Source of the DNA: Bradyrhizobium sp. LHD-71 | GTDB lineage: Bacteria > Pseudomonadota > Alphaproteobacteria > Rhizobiales > Xanthobacteraceae | Assembly (NCBI RefSeq): GCF_031157255.1 | Contig: NZ_JAVIFX010000013.1 | Coordinates: 124,001 to 188,000 of the forward strand | Direction of reading: 5' to 3' | Length of the DNA: 64,000 nt | Shown here: piece after piece, positions 50,171 to 58,415 of the stretch | How positions within the stretch are numbered: position 1 is the first letter of the stretch | Layout of the letters: every line of letters starts with the position of its first letter | Position numbers and translations under genes: made by a program | Notes under the pieces: generated by a model | Told to the model about the DNA's origin: nothing | Database searches by the model: none | The model's input: the letters and a program-made list of their open reading frames with translations, nothing else

Positions 50171-50815
50171 ATGAAGATCAACATCCGCGAGCTTGGCGCG
50201 AACGATCAGTACAAGGTGATGTCATCGCTGGTGGTGCCGCGGCCGATCGCGCTGGTCTCCAGCCGGTCGTCCGCCGGCATCGACAATGTCGCTCCTTACA
50301 GCCTCTTCAACATGTTCGGCGAAGCCCCTCCCGTGGTGATCCTGGGCTTACAGGACCATCACGACCGGACGGTAAAGGACACGACGGTCAACATCGTCGA
50401 GACCGGGGAATATGCGATCAACCTGGTCGACGAGGGCATTGCCCAGGCAATGAACATCTGCGCGACCGAATTCCCGGAGGACGTCAACGAAGCTGACATG
50501 GCCGGCCTCACGCTCGCGCCTTGCGATCTCGTGAAGGCATCGCGCGTCGTGGAGGCGCCGGCGACGCTGGAATGCCGCCGCATCGCGGTCGTCCAGATCG
50601 CACCGCAACGCAAGATCGCCATCGGCGAGGTGGTGATGATGCATGTCCGCGACGGCCTGATCGACCCTGGGACGCTGCGCATCGACATCAGCGCCTATAA
50701 GCCTGTCGGTCGGCTCTTCGCCAATCTCTACACGCGCACGCGCGAGCAGTTCGAGATGAAGCGACTGAGCTACGACGAATGGCTCAAGCAGAACGGCGCT
50801 GAGGGACAAGCCTGA
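50171..50815 (+). CDS. Flavin reductase-like (FMN-binding split-barrel) protein
   Basis: 214-residue protein starting at ATG 50171, 2 bases after the deacetylase stop. The split-barrel signature is visible: VVPRPIALVSSRSSAGIDNVAPYSLFNM (position about 21-48), DTTVNIVETGEYAINLVDE, and GEVVMMHVRDGLIDP. Family members bind FMN and reduce it for a partner monooxygenase, or act as FMN-dependent oxidoreductases. No two-component monooxygenase gene is in the window, so the partner is unknown. Last intact gene of the rightward operon; the repeat and gene remnant at 50879-51031 follow. Confidence 0.88.
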   Translation: MKINIRELGANDQYKVMSSLVVPRPIALVSSRSSAGIDNVAPYSLFNMFGEAPPVVILGLQDHHDRTVKDTTVNIVETGEYAINLVDEGIAQAMNICATEFPEDVNEADMAGLTLAPCDLVKASRVVEAPATLECRRIAVVQIAPQRKIAIGEVVMMHVRDGLIDPGTLRIDISAYKPVGRLFANLYTRTREQFEMKRLSYDEWLKQNGAEGQA

Positions 50816-50878
50816 CCTGGCGCACTCCGCATTCCGGTTTGCCGGAGGAGGGCCCCAGCTTTTTGTTTGCCGTCGCTC

Positions 50879-50916
50879 TTATCCGAAAACCGCTTCGCAC
50901 TTTTCGGAAAACGCTC
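50879..50916. repeat. Short palindromic intergenic repeat (rhizobial type)
   Basis: TCCGAAAA (50882-50889) and TTTTCGGA (50901-50908), exact arms around CCGCTTCGCAC. From memory, sequences of the form TCCGAAAA-ccgcttcgcac-TTTTCGGA are dispersed in many copies between genes in Bradyrhizobium and relatives. Only this copy is seen in the window. It abuts the gene remnant starting at 50927. Confidence 0.6.
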
Positions 50917-50926
50917 TGGAGTCTTA

Positions 50927-51031
50927 GATCTGGTGCCGGCGCTTGAAGATACGTTCACCGCCGGTCGCGTGCACCTGATTGCCGAGAACGTGCGCGTGCT
51001 GGTCGACGAACTCAAGCCGATGCAAACCTGA
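50927..51031 (+). pseudogene. Remnant of the 3' end of an acetolactate-synthase gene
   Basis: Translates to 34 codons plus TGA: DLVPALEDTFTAGRVHLIA then ENVRVLVDELKPMQT. This matches the C-terminus of the intact enzyme encoded at 37710-39344, with six residues deleted in frame and a changed last residue. I count 13 mismatches over 105 aligned bases; many are silent third-position changes, so this copy evolved as a working gene before it was lost. Homology begins abruptly at GATCTG, next to the palindromic repeat. No start codon or upstream part of the gene remains here. Confidence 0.85.
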
Positions 51032-51221
51032 ACGGAAGCGATTTTGCAGGAACAGTTTACCGTGCGGGTCAACGTGCTCGGGTCAGCCGCGCGCTTAATT
51101 TGTAAGCAGTGAGAGATACTTCCCGCCATAGCTCACGAAGTCGTTAAAAAGCGTCATTTGCGAAGTGTGCGTTGCAGCATGCATAGTACGAGACAGCATC
51201 TGACATTTCGGGGAAGCCGGC

Positions 51222-52403
51222 ATGAAGCGATTGGTCACGCGCGCGATTGGCGCAGGCGGTGCACTCGCTGTCCTCGGCGCTTTGTGGATCTATAGCTCGC
51301 GCGGCACGGAGAGCAACGCGGCGGTCGGGCAGCCCCCATCGACTCCCCCGACCGTGATGGTCGCCCAGCCGCTCTCGAAGTCGATCGTGGATTGGAACGA
51401 GTTTAGCGGGCGTTTCGAACCGTCCGCCAGCATCGAGATCCGCGCACGCGTCTCGGGCTACCTGCAATCCATCAATTTCGAAGACGGTCAACTCGTCGAG
51501 ATGGGGCAGCCGTTGTTCGTCATCGATCCAAGGCCGTATCGAGCGGCCGTCGCCGAAGCGGAGGCGCGGCTGTCCAGCGCCCGCGCGCAAGTCGATCTCG
51601 CCAATCTGGAGCTTCAGCGCGCAGAACAGCTCGTTGGAAGCGCGGCGGTTTCGCGAGCAACCTACGATCAGCGCAACCAGCAAAAACGGGCGGCCGACGC
51701 CGCCTTTGAAACTGCTGAAGCCGCCCTGCAACGAGCCCGGCTCGATCTCGAGTTCACGGAGATCAAGGCCCCCGTGACCGGACGTGTGTCCAATCGCAGG
51801 GTTGATCCAGGAAGTCTCGTCGCCGGTGGCGACACCCTCCTGACCACGATCGTCAGGCTCGACCCGATCTATTTCGTCTTCGACATGAGCGAACGCGATT
51901 TCGTTGCCTATGAGCGTGCGATGAAGTCCGGGAAACTTCGCTCCATTCGGGACAAGGGCACTCCTGTTTGGGCGCGCCTGCCGGATGACGACGGGTGGCC
52001 CTATCAGGGCACGATGAACTTTGTGGACAATCGGCTTGAACTCGGGTCCGGGACGATCCGCGTGCGCGCGGTGTTGCCCAATCGCGACTCGTTCATAACG
52101 CCTGGCCAATTCGGTCGCATCCGACTGCCGTCGTCTGACGAGTATGACGGAATCCTTATTCCTGAAACGGCGCTTCTTACGGACCAAGGCGAGCGGATCG
52201 TGCTCACGGTGGGGGATGACAATGTCGTCAAGACGAAGACGGTCCAACTCGGTCCGAGCCAGCCGGGTGGACTGCGCGTCGTTCGAGAGGGACTGCGGCC
52301 GACTGATCGCATCGTCATCAACGGCCTGCTGCGCGCGCGGGCCGGCGCCAAGGTGACACCGCAGGCGGGCGCGATCGCCCAGCAGTCTCAATCCGCGTCC
52401 TGA
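51222..52403 (+). CDS. RND efflux periplasmic adaptor (membrane fusion protein, AcrA/MexE-like)
   Basis: 393 residues, start ATG 51222 with GGGGAAG upstream. An N-terminal membrane anchor/signal segment (VTRAIGAGGALAVLGALWIY) is followed by the lipoyl/barrel-sandwich halves (FEPSASIEIRARVSGYLQSINFEDGQLVEMGQPLFVID; ITAPV-like IKAPVTGRVSNRRVDPG), an intervening alpha-hairpin (about 100-165) and beta-barrel/MP domains. It bridges the inner-membrane pump to an outer-membrane channel. The pump gene follows after 32 bases. No regulator or TolC-type gene is adjacent. Confidence 0.94.
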   Translation: MKRLVTRAIGAGGALAVLGALWIYSSRGTESNAAVGQPPSTPPTVMVAQPLSKSIVDWNEFSGRFEPSASIEIRARVSGYLQSINFEDGQLVEMGQPLFVIDPRPYRAAVAEAEARLSSARAQVDLANLELQRAEQLVGSAAVSRATYDQRNQQKRAADAAFETAEAALQRARLDLEFTEIKAPVTGRVSNRRVDPGSLVAGGDTLLTTIVRLDPIYFVFDMSERDFVAYERAMKSGKLRSIRDKGTPVWARLPDDDGWPYQGTMNFVDNRLELGSGTIRVRAVLPNRDSFITPGQFGRIRLPSSDEYDGILIPETALLTDQGERIVLTVGDDNVVKTKTVQLGPSQPGGLRVVREGLRPTDRIVINGLLRARAGAKVTPQAGAIAQQSQSAS

Positions 52404-52435
52404 CCTCCGGGACCTCCGACTGACAGGGTGCGATC

Positions 52436-55400
52436 ATGCGCGTCGCTCATTTCTGCATCGAGCGGCCGATCTTTGCGACGGTAAGCTCGATCCTCATCGT
52501 TCTGATCGGGATTGCGGCCTATTTCACGCTTCCCGTCGCGCAGTATCCTGAGATTGCGCCGCCGACAGTCGTGGTCCGCGCGCAGTATCCGGGAGCCTCG
52601 GCCGATGTGTTGAGCGCCACGGTTGCGACGCCGATCGAACAGGAGATCAACGGCGTCGAGAACATGCTCTATATGTCCTCGCAAGCGACCGGCGATGGGC
52701 AGTTGGCGATCACTGTTTCATTCGCACTGGGGACGAACCTCGATCAGGCGCAGGTGCAGGTGCAGAATCGCGTCGCAGTCGCGGAGCCGCGCCTGCCGGA
52801 AGATGTCCGCCGGCTCGGCGTAACGGTTCGGAAATCGTCGCCGGACCTGCTGATGGTCATCCAGCTCTACTCGCCGGACGGATCGCGCTCCCCGTTGTAC
52901 ATCTCCAATTACGCCACGTTGCAGATCCGCGATGCGCTGCTCCGCATCAACGGCGTTGGTGACGTGCGCCTCCCAACTGCGCGCGACTACGCCATGGTGG
53001 CATGGCTCGATCCCGACAAGGTGGCGGCACGCAACCTGACCGCGAGCGAGGTCATCGCGGCGTTACGCGCGCAGAACGTCCAGGTCGCGGCCGGCGTGCT
53101 CAACGAGCCGCCGGTTCCGAACGCAGGCGCGTTCCAGCTCAATGTCGAGACTCTGGGCCGCCTTTCCGATCCCTCGCAGTTCGAGAACATCATCGTCAAG
53201 ACGGATGCAGGTGGGCGCGTGACGCGCGTGCGCGATGTCGCCCGAGTTGAACTGACGGCGCAGAGCTTCCGCGGGTCCGCCTACCTCGACGGGCTGCCGG
53301 CGCAGCCGATCCAGATCTATCAGCAGCCCGGCTCCAACGCGCTGGAAACAGCCAATCGCGTCATCGCGGCGATGCAGACGATGGGGCGCAATCTGCCGGC
53401 AGGCGTGGAATACAGCATACCCTTCAACCCGACGGAGTTCATCGCCGAGTCGGTCCACGAGGTCTACAAGAGCATCTTCGAAGCGGTAGGCCTGGTCGTC
53501 CTGGTGGTCGTCCTGTTCCTGCAGACCTGGCGCGCGGCGGTCATCCCGATCCTGGCCATCCCGATCTCGCTGATCGGCACTTTTGCCGTGATGGCGGCGC
53601 TCGGCTATTCGCTCAACAATCTTTCGCTTCTGGGTCTCGTGCTTGCCATCGGCATCGTCGTCGACGACGCGATCGTTGTCGTCGAGAACGTGGAGCGCCA
53701 CCTTCGCGCCGGCCTCTCCGCGAAAGAAGCAGCTCATCGATCGATGGACGAGATCGGTGGTGCACTGATCGCCATTGCGCTCGTCCTCTGTGCCGTGTTC
53801 ATTCCGGCCGCCATGATCTCAGGCATTTCTGGCCAGTTTTTCCGCCAGTTCGCCGTAACCATTGCTGCCGCGACGGCCATCTCGGCCTTCGTGTCTCTGA
53901 CACTGAGCCCGGCGCTGTGCGCAATTCTGCTGAAGCCGCATGACCATGAGGAGGTCGTGCATAGACGGAACATCCTCGCACGCGGGCGCGATGGATTTTT
54001 CCGCGCCTTCAATGCGGCGTTCGATCGGATATCGATGGGCTATGGACACCTGACGAAGCGCTTCTTGCGGGTCAGCGCGCTCATGCTCGTCGCGTATGTC
54101 GGGCTTCTTGGCCTGACCGGGTGGCAGCTCGCCCTGGCGCCACGAGGCTTCATCCCCGTGATGGACCAGGGTTATTTCATCAATGCCGTGCAATTGCCGC
54201 CGGGGTCATCCCTCGCCAGGACCGATGAGGTCATGAAGAAAGTCTCCGACCGGCTGATGGCGACCGAAGGCATTGCTCATGTGGTCGCTATCGCGGGCCT
54301 CGATGGTGCAACCTTCACCAGTTCGACGAACACCGGTCTGATCTTTGCGGTTCTCACGCCCTATGAAGCCCGCTCGAAGCGCGGCCTCGATGCTGACCGG
54401 ATCATTGCCTCGTTGCCGGCGCGTATGCGCGACGTGGCTGAAGCGCGCGTCATTCCGATCAAGCCTCCGTCTGTTCGCGGCATCGGCAACTCCGGCGGAT
54501 TCAAGATGATGATCGAAGACAGGCGTGGCGGAACGGCGTCCGAGATCGAGGCGGTGTCGCAGCGCGTCAGTGCCGCGGCGAACCAGGCGGCGGAACTCGC
54601 GGGTGTCTTCTCGCCGTTCAACACGGCCACGCCCAAGCTCTACGCGGACATCGACCGTGTGAAGGCCGAGATGCTGGGCGTTCCGGCCAGCCGCGTGTTC
54701 GAGACCCTCGAAGTGTATCTGGGCTCGGCCTACGTCAACGATTTCAATTTCCTCGGGCGCACCTTCCAGGTTCGCGCGCAAGCAGATGGTCAGTTCAGGC
54801 AGGAACTGTCGGCGGTCGAGAACTTCAAGACGCGCAGCGATTCCGGCGCCATGGTGCCGCTGAGCTCGGTGGCAACCTTTGAAGAACGCACCGGTCCCTA
54901 TCGGGTGCCGCGTTACAATCTCTATCCCGCGGCGGAAGTGCAGGGTGCGGCGGCGGCCGGCTTTTCGACCGGACAGGCGCTCGACAGAATGGAGAAGATC
55001 GCGGCCGAGACCTTGCCCGAGGGCTATAGTTTCGAGTGGACAGAGCTCGCGCTGCAGGAAAGGCTCGCCGGCAACACAGGCCTTCTGGTCTTCGCGGCCT
55101 CGGTCGTATTTGTTTTCCTGCTCCTGGCCGCCCAGTACGAAAGCTGGACGCTGCCGCTGTCGGTGATCCTGATCGTGCCGATGTGCCTGCTGGCGGCGCT
55201 CGCGGGGCTGCGGATCTTTGCGATGGAGATGAACATCCTGGCGCAGATCGGTCTGGTCGTGCTGATCGGCCTAGCGGCCAAGAACGCCATTCTGATCGTG
55301 GAGTTTGCGCGGCAGGCGGAGCACGATGGAATGAGCCGTGCTGCCGCGGCGATCCAGGCGGCGCGGGTGCGCTTGCGTCCGATCCTCATGACGTCGTTCG

Positions 55401-55615
55401 CCTTTATCCTCGGCGTCGTGCCGCTGGTCATCGCCACGGGCGCCGGAGCGGAGATGCGTCAATCCCTGGGCACCGCCGTCTTCTTCGGCATGCTGGGCGT
55501 GACGGCGTTTGGACTGGTGTTCACACCGATCTTCTATGTCGTTTGCCGTGCGATGGAGCGGCGGACTACGGCATCGAAGCCACACGAGGTCGGTCACCAG
55601 ACCGGGGCGGCATAA
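52436..55615 (+). CDS. RND multidrug efflux transporter (HAE1 family, AcrB/MexF-like)
   Basis: 1059-residue inner-membrane proton-driven pump with full family length. The N-terminal FCIERPIFATVSSILIVLIG, the two large periplasmic loops, and 12 membrane segments fit AcrB. The proton-relay residues are present: Asp-Asp in GIVVDDAIVVVENVERHL (TM4) and Lys in IGLAAKNAILIVEFARQ (TM10). With the adaptor it should export hydrophobic drugs, solvents or plant aromatics. It ends 2 bases from the convergent small gene at 55618. An outer-membrane partner must be encoded elsewhere. Confidence 0.96.
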   Translation: MRVAHFCIERPIFATVSSILIVLIGIAAYFTLPVAQYPEIAPPTVVVRAQYPGASADVLSATVATPIEQEINGVENMLYMSSQATGDGQLAITVSFALGTNLDQAQVQVQNRVAVAEPRLPEDVRRLGVTVRKSSPDLLMVIQLYSPDGSRSPLYISNYATLQIRDALLRINGVGDVRLPTARDYAMVAWLDPDKVAARNLTASEVIAALRAQNVQVAAGVLNEPPVPNAGAFQLNVETLGRLSDPSQFENIIVKTDAGGRVTRVRDVARVELTAQSFRGSAYLDGLPAQPIQIYQQPGSNALETANRVIAAMQTMGRNLPAGVEYSIPFNPTEFIAESVHEVYKSIFEAVGLVVLVVVLFLQTWRAAVIPILAIPISLIGTFAVMAALGYSLNNLSLLGLVLAIGIVVDDAIVVVENVERHLRAGLSAKEAAHRSMDEIGGALIAIALVLCAVFIPAAMISGISGQFFRQFAVTIAAATAISAFVSLTLSPALCAILLKPHDHEEVVHRRNILARGRDGFFRAFNAAFDRISMGYGHLTKRFLRVSALMLVAYVGLLGLTGWQLALAPRGFIPVMDQGYFINAVQLPPGSSLARTDEVMKKVSDRLMATEGIAHVVAIAGLDGATFTSSTNTGLIFAVLTPYEARSKRGLDADRIIASLPARMRDVAEARVIPIKPPSVRGIGNSGGFKMMIEDRRGGTASEIEAVSQRVSAAANQAAELAGVFSPFNTATPKLYADIDRVKAEMLGVPASRVFETLEVYLGSAYVNDFNFLGRTFQVRAQADGQFRQELSAVENFKTRSDSGAMVPLSSVATFEERTGPYRVPRYNLYPAAEVQGAAAAGFSTGQALDRMEKIAAETLPEGYSFEWTELALQERLAGNTGLLVFAASVVFVFLLLAAQYESWTLPLSVILIVPMCLLAALAGLRIFAMEMNILAQIGLVVLIGLAAKNAILIVEFARQAEHDGMSRAAAAIQAARVRLRPILMTSFAFILGVVPLVIATGAGAEMRQSLGTAVFFGMLGVTAFGLVFTPIFYVVCRAMERRTTASKPHEVGHQTGAA

Positions 55616-55617
55616 GC

Positions 55618-55869
55618 CTAGTACTCTCCGGGCGGCGCCATGCCTGGCGCTTCGTCGTCTTCGACCGCTTGCAGGATGGCGATGACCTCGCCGATCCGGC
55701 CGGATGGCAACGTCCGGCCGGCGTTCAACAGCGCCTCATCATTCTGCATCCATGCATAGGCCTCGATGAACTCCTCCCGGGTCGCGCCCGTGGCCAGGAT
55801 TTCCATCACGGCGGTGTCCTTGGCGGGCTTCAGCACGCTCACGATGTCGTCTCGGGTCAGGGCGGTCAT
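55618..55869 (-). CDS. Small hypothetical protein (83 aa)
   Basis: From ATG 55869, which has AGGAG 6 bases upstream (an ATG at 55875 abuts that site and is less likely). Acidic, helical sequence: MTALTRDDIVSVLKPAKDTAVMEILATGATREEFIEAYAW is the N-terminal half (described by position: residues 1-40), and the C-terminus ends in PPGEY. No family recognised with confidence. It converges on the RND gene, 2 bases apart. It belongs to the run of small genes that fills the right end of the window. Confidence 0.75.
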   Translation of the reverse strand: MTALTRDDIVSVLKPAKDTAVMEILATGATREEFIEAYAWMQNDEALLNAGRTLPSGRIGEVIAILQAVEDDEAPGMAPPGEY

Positions 55870-56102
55870 GGTCATCTCCTGTCAGTCACGACGGTCGGCC
55901 AACGCTGGTTCCCGGGATGTGTTCAGGCGGGCCGGACGGGTCACGCCCGCGACATTGCAAATGTCACGAACGGGGCGGAACCGGGCACCGAGCCATTCGT
56001 TCATATCAAGTGGGCGTTTAAGCGCATCCGGACAAAGGGTTCGGGCCGCTGCCGACCCGAAGGTCCTTGTCCGATATGTCGCGCAAGCGAAGGACGGTGA
56101 CC

Positions 56103-56597
56103 ATGCAGATCGCCAGCTTGAAGGACATGTACATCGCCGAGCTCCAGGAGCTCGTGAGCGTCGAAGAGCAGCTCACCGAGGCGTTGGGCCGGATGGCCGT
56201 CGTGGCGTCGCATCCGGCACTGAAGGACGCCTTGATGCATCACCGCGAGGAAACGCAGGTCCAGCAGCAGCGGCTTGAAGCGATCCTGCAACAGTATGGC
56301 GCGGACGTTCGAGCCCACATCGACCAGTCGATGCAGGCGCTCCTGAACGAGACCGAAAAGATGTTCGCCATATTGCAGGGCGGCGACCTGCGCGACGCGG
56401 GACTTATCGCCTCAGCCCAGAAAATCGAACATTACGAGATGGCGGCTTACGGCACCGCGGCGGCTCTGGCCGGGCAGCTCGATCTGCGCAACGACCAGCG
56501 GATGCTGCACGACAGCCTGGAAGAGGAAAGGCGGGCGGACGCGCTGCTGACGAAGCTCGCCAAGGCGGAGGTGAACTACGACGCACTCGCGGCGTAA
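56103..56597 (+). CDS. YciE/YciF-like ferritin-fold protein (DUF892)
   Basis: 164 residues from ATG 56103. It is a mostly helical protein with the DUF892 pattern: LKDMYIAELQELVSVEEQLTEALGRM at the N-terminus, HHREETQVQQQRLEAIL, KIEHYEMAAYGTAAALAGQL and EEERRADALLTKLA. These carry the Glu/His positions of a ferritin-like di-metal bundle. Family members are induced by stress and entry to stationary phase. The GTGACC before the start and an upstream in-frame ATG (56067) leave some doubt about the exact start. Confidence 0.88.
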   Translation: MQIASLKDMYIAELQELVSVEEQLTEALGRMAVVASHPALKDALMHHREETQVQQQRLEAILQQYGADVRAHIDQSMQALLNETEKMFAILQGGDLRDAGLIASAQKIEHYEMAAYGTAAALAGQLDLRNDQRMLHDSLEEERRADALLTKLAKAEVNYDALAA

Positions 56598-56658
56598 CGC
56601 GCCGGCGCGCGTCGGCAAGGTCCGGAAGGTTTTCTCACTGAGTGCAAGGAGGACCATC

Positions 56659-57018
56659 ATGAACGAATGGACGAACGCCAAACTTTGCGACGTGGCGAAC
56701 CTGATCCTGGGAGCGATCCTGTTCTGCGCTCCGTGGCTATTCGCCTTTGACCCCGGCGTGCAATCCCAGAACGCCTGGATCAGCGGTCTTGTCATCGGCG
56801 CGCTGGCCATCGCAGCGCTTGCGGCATTTGCCGTCTGGGAAGAGTGGTTGAACCTGATCGTCGGCCTTTGGGTCGCTGTATCGCCCTGGGTGCTGGGATT
56901 CCAGGGAACGACGGCCATGACCGTGCATGTGGTCATCGGCATTCTGGTTGCGATCCTCGCGGCGATTGAGCTGTGGATGATGCATCAGCAACCGCCTCAT
57001 CGGACCGCGGCCCGATAG
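56659..57018 (+). CDS. SPW-repeat membrane protein (119 aa)
   Basis: Start ATG 56659 has a strong AAGGAGG site. Two SPW-type repeats are visible: CAPWLFAFDP near residue 24 and VSPWVLGFQG near residue 75, each opening a pair of membrane helices (four in total). Family function is unknown; in alphaproteobacteria such proteins commonly sit among stress or desiccation genes, as here. The C-terminal tail (HQQPPHRTAAR) is cytoplasmic or periplasmic and basic. Confidence 0.88.
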   Translation: MNEWTNAKLCDVANLILGAILFCAPWLFAFDPGVQSQNAWISGLVIGALAIAALAAFAVWEEWLNLIVGLWVAVSPWVLGFQGTTAMTVHVVIGILVAILAAIELWMMHQQPPHRTAAR

Positions 57019-57122
57019 CCCCGGCGGAGCGGGCCATAGTCGACCGCTCCATCGAGATGGTGTGCTCCGGAAACAGTACTCGGAGCACACTGTCTTGCGT
57101 AAACGAGCCTGAGAAGCCACTG

Positions 57123-57272
57123 ATGATACGCAAACTGAAATCCGGCGAATACCGCCTCTATTCGCGCAAGAAGGATCCGCGGACCAATCGGCGGCGCAAT
57201 CTCGGCACGTTCAAGTCGCGGACCGCGGCAGAAAAACACGAGCGCGCGGTGCAGTTCTTCAAACGGCACTGA
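57123..57272 (+). CDS. Conserved small basic protein (49 aa)
   Basis: From ATG 57123 (MIRKLKSGEYRLYSRKKDP). A very basic 49-residue protein with the pattern KSGEYRLYSRKKDPxTxRRRNLGTF that, from memory, recurs in many rhizobial genomes as a hypothetical protein; its charge suggests nucleic-acid binding. The frame continues upstream without a stop, but the conserved part starts here. It stands alone between the SPW gene and the convergent EmrA-type gene. Confidence 0.75.
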   Translation: MIRKLKSGEYRLYSRKKDPRTNRRRNLGTFKSRTAAEKHERAVQFFKRH

Positions 57273-57338
57273 GTTCGGTGACGCAGAAAGCACGAGCTGC
57301 CGCCAGCCGCCGCGCCTTCGCGCGTAGGGGCACGCGGC

Positions 57339-58415
57339 TCAATCCGCGTTGACCGATTCCTGCTTCGGTCGCGCTGCAACCGCTGTGCCGCTGCCGAAGA
57401 TGCCGGCCAGCGTGCGGACCCGTTCTGTGTCAATATTGACAAAAGCCGTCATGCCGGCGCGCAGCGGCGGCTCGTCCGGCCGCTCGATCAGCCTCAGTCG
57501 TACAGGAATGCGCTGCACGACTTTCACCCAGTTTCCGGAAGCATTCTGCGCAGGCAGGATCGCGAACTCGGCGCCAGTCGCCGGGCTGATGCTTTCCACC
57601 TCGGCGTCCCAGATCACGTCCGGATGCATGTCAAGGACAACCGTGGCCTTCTGACCGACTGTCACGTGGGTCAGGTCGGTCTCCTTGAAGTTGGCTTCGA
57701 GCCACGGTCTTCGGTCGGTGACGAGCGCGAACAGCGGCGTCTGCACCTTCACCTGTTCGCCCGGCTGCAACTTGAAATTGACGATCGTGCCACCGTGCGA
57801 CGCCTTAATCTCGGTATGCGCGAGGTCGAACGCGGCGCGATCGCGTAGCGCCTGCTTCTCGCGCACCGCGGCATAGCGATCGGTCGGCTGGTTCGGCTTG
57901 CCGCCGAGCGCCGCTTCGACGCCGGCAATCCGTTGTTGCAGGACCGCCAGACGATCGCTTGCCTCCTGCTCCTGACTGTTGGCCTGGTCCAGGCTCGCCG
58001 CAGACGTGACGCCACGTTGCGAAAGGTCGCGTTGACGTTTGGCCTGTACCTGCAAGTAGGCCAGTCGGTTCTCCGCTTCCGTGGCCTCGGCGCGGATTTC
58101 GCGCAATGACACCTTGAGCTGTTCGACGGTGGCGCGTGCGGAATCGATCTCCGCCTCCGCCTTCGCGAGCGCGAGCCGGTACGGCGCAGGATCGAGCCGC
58201 ACAAGCACGTCGCCCGCGGCGACGGTCGCGTGGTCGCGCACGCGTACGTCGATGATTCGACCCGGTACTTCGCTCGCGATCTGAGTGATGTCTGCCTTGA
58301 CGAACGCGTTCTCGGTCGAGGCGTAGCGGCCGCCCTGCAGCCATATAATCAGCGCGGCGACGAGCACCAGGACCGGAACGCCGATCAGCGCGACCGCCCG
58401 CAAGCCGCCTGTCAT
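57339..58415 (-). CDS. HlyD/EmrA-family efflux adaptor (membrane fusion protein)
   Basis: 358 residues from ATG 58415, overlapping the MarR stop (ATGA). One N-terminal membrane helix (VALIGVPVLVLVAALIIWL, residues 8-26) precedes the lipoyl half-motifs (TENAFVKADITQIASEVPGRI), a long coiled-coil hairpin (about 80-185, with EIRAEATEAENRLAYLQVQ) and the second lipoyl/barrel part (IKASHGGTIVNFKLQPGEQV). This is the EmrA layout. Its partner is the 14-helix MFS pump encoded divergently at 59003, so the adaptor and pump are on opposite strands around the MarR gene. Confidence 0.92.
   Translation of the reverse strand: MTGGLRAVALIGVPVLVLVAALIIWLQGGRYASTENAFVKADITQIASEVPGRIIDVRVRDHATVAAGDVLVRLDPAPYRLALAKAEAEIDSARATVEQLKVSLREIRAEATEAENRLAYLQVQAKRQRDLSQRGVTSAASLDQANSQEQEASDRLAVLQQRIAGVEAALGGKPNQPTDRYAAVREKQALRDRAAFDLAHTEIKASHGGTIVNFKLQPGEQVKVQTPLFALVTDRRPWLEANFKETDLTHVTVGQKATVVLDMHPDVIWDAEVESISPATGAEFAILPAQNASGNWVKVVQRIPVRLRLIERPDEPPLRAGMTAFVNIDTERVRTLAGIFGSGTAVAARPKQESVNAD

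Larger units (their letters stand above)
50816..51221. other. 406-base gap holding a palindromic repeat and a gene remnant
   Basis: Between the flavin reductase and RND genes. It holds a stem-loop-forming repeat (50879-50916), the acetolactate-synthase remnant (50927-51031), and about 190 bases that must include the promoter of the RND operon. I see no intact gene. The segment just before the RND start (51120-51220) is AT-richer. Confidence 0.6.

Noticed and set aside
39345-50926. Classical integrative element between the direct repeats
   Set aside because: No integrase, transposase, tRNA gene or relaxase is present, and the repeats differ by over 10%, so this is not a recent site-specific integration.
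52388-53737. Leftward open frames opposite the RND pump gene
   Set aside because: The RND gene is complete with all relay residues; the opposite frames are charged, low-complexity shadows.
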